From Embiotoca jacksoni (taxonomy: Eukaryota; Chordata; Actinopteri; Embiotocidae), in contig JAKOON010000032.1 of NCBI GenBank assembly GCA_022577435.1, forward strand, positions 2,829,047 through 2,893,046: 64,000 nt of DNA, written 5' to 3'. Numbering within the stretch: position 1 is the first letter of the stretch; every line of letters starts with the position of its first letter. The position numbers were made by a program, and so were the translations under genes. Shown piece after piece: positions 63,079 through 64,000 of the stretch. The notes beneath the pieces were generated by a model, which saw only the letters and a list, made by a program, of their open reading frames with translations, searched no databases and was not told the DNA's origin.

Positions 63079-64000
63079 GCTGATGTATGAGAGGCAGTGT
63101 GTGTGTGTGTGTGGCGGCTGGTCCAGATGACTGTTTGTGTTTTATTGCTTCAGTGCCCCACTCTGGTGGTGTATACTTCGCATCATATTTTTAGCCGAGG
63201 GAGACGAGCTTGCAAAAGGCCACTGGAGGCTTAACTCAACGCTGTACATTTAAAGGGCAAATCGCCCACATATATGCCACCGCGTGCCGCTGCCAAGAGG
63301 AATGGCGTTTGCCATTGGGAGCCAATTGTCTGTTTGTTTGTGCGTGTATATGTTTAAAGGGTGGAAAGGGAAATCTAAGCTTTGTCTATTATCTTTTCCT
63401 TTACTTTGATCGTGGCGTTGAGTTTTTGTGATTGTAAACAGATACTAATATGTAAATAGCCAATGTACGACATACAATACATTTATTTATACTATACAGC
63501 ATACAGGGATGTAGGGTAGCAGAATATATGTGGTGTCTTTACACGTTATCCCACAGACTTGCTCTATATAATATTACATGAAGTATGGAGTGCACAGAAT
63601 ATATCGTATGCTTTATTAATACTGTGTCGCTGTGGTTGAATTATCTCAGCATGTGTGTTTTCACTGAGACGCCTCTCAGAATGCATTAAAAATAAATTAA
63701 CCTCCATACCAGAAGAGTCCCTCCTCTGCTGCACTTCTCTCATCTTCCTCCTATCCTCAATTTTTGTTTTTATGTTATATGTACCAGCCGCAACTCTATT
63801 AAGTACTTAGTGTAAAGAGATTATGCTTTCAGGAAGAACAAAACCATCAGGTGTTTACATTAAACTGATCACAGTGACCTTGGACGTTTTGATGAGAAGT
63901 CCGGGTCCATTATTACGCTACATACATGCATGGGATGGGTAACGTTGGTCCAACAAAAGAGATTGCAACACCAGAGAGAGCAAATTCGGCTTCCCATTTT

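Overview
The window is nuclear DNA from a vertebrate, almost certainly a ray-finned fish. It is not bacterial: there are no operons or long ORFs, but there are canonical GT-AG introns, a very high density of long (TG)n/(CA)n microsatellites, and many degenerate non-autonomous transposons. Several dispersed repeats look like families I remember as common in percomorph teleosts. That taxonomic step is inference.

The only protein-coding gene I can support is on the minus strand: a classical type II cadherin, of which four consecutive internal exons lie here. In transcript order they are exon A (52446-52740, end of EC1 and start of EC2), exon B (42664-42783, EC2), exon C (38816-38983, end of EC2) and exon D (12736-12917, start of EC3). 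Reading phases join without a gap (0/1, 1/1, 1/1, 1/0), and the sizes of A to C (295, 120 and 168 bp) are those of classical cadherin exons. Together they encode about 255 residues of calcium-binding adhesive ectodomain. From remembered sequences the closest paralogue is cadherin-24, with cadherin-11 next; the symbol is tentative. The signal peptide, prodomain and strand-swapping N-terminal exon must lie beyond 64000. The end of EC3, EC4, EC5, the membrane segment and the cytoplasmic tail lie below position 1.

About 98.8% of the window is intron. 1-12735 is the intron after exon D: pyrimidine-rich blocks, long TG/CA tracts, a known-type teleost repeat and a roughly 110-bp tandem array. 12918-38815 (25.9 kb) separates C from D. 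It holds a perfect 25-bp palindrome, a GGAGA tract, a tRNA-like remnant, candidate regulatory patches and a MITE-like inverted-repeat element. 38984-42663 (3.7 kb) and 42784-52445 (9.7 kb) hold more microsatellites and TE fragments. 52741-64000 is the intron before exon A; it carries a degenerate mariner-like element with long terminal inverted repeats and a 38-bp hairpin.

I found no rRNA, CRISPR array, intact transposase, second gene or coherent new molecular system. The points most worth checking are the two strong hairpins, the same-orientation dispersed repeat family, the mariner remnant, simple repeats set against cadherin splice sites, and a few motif clusters that could be intronic enhancers.
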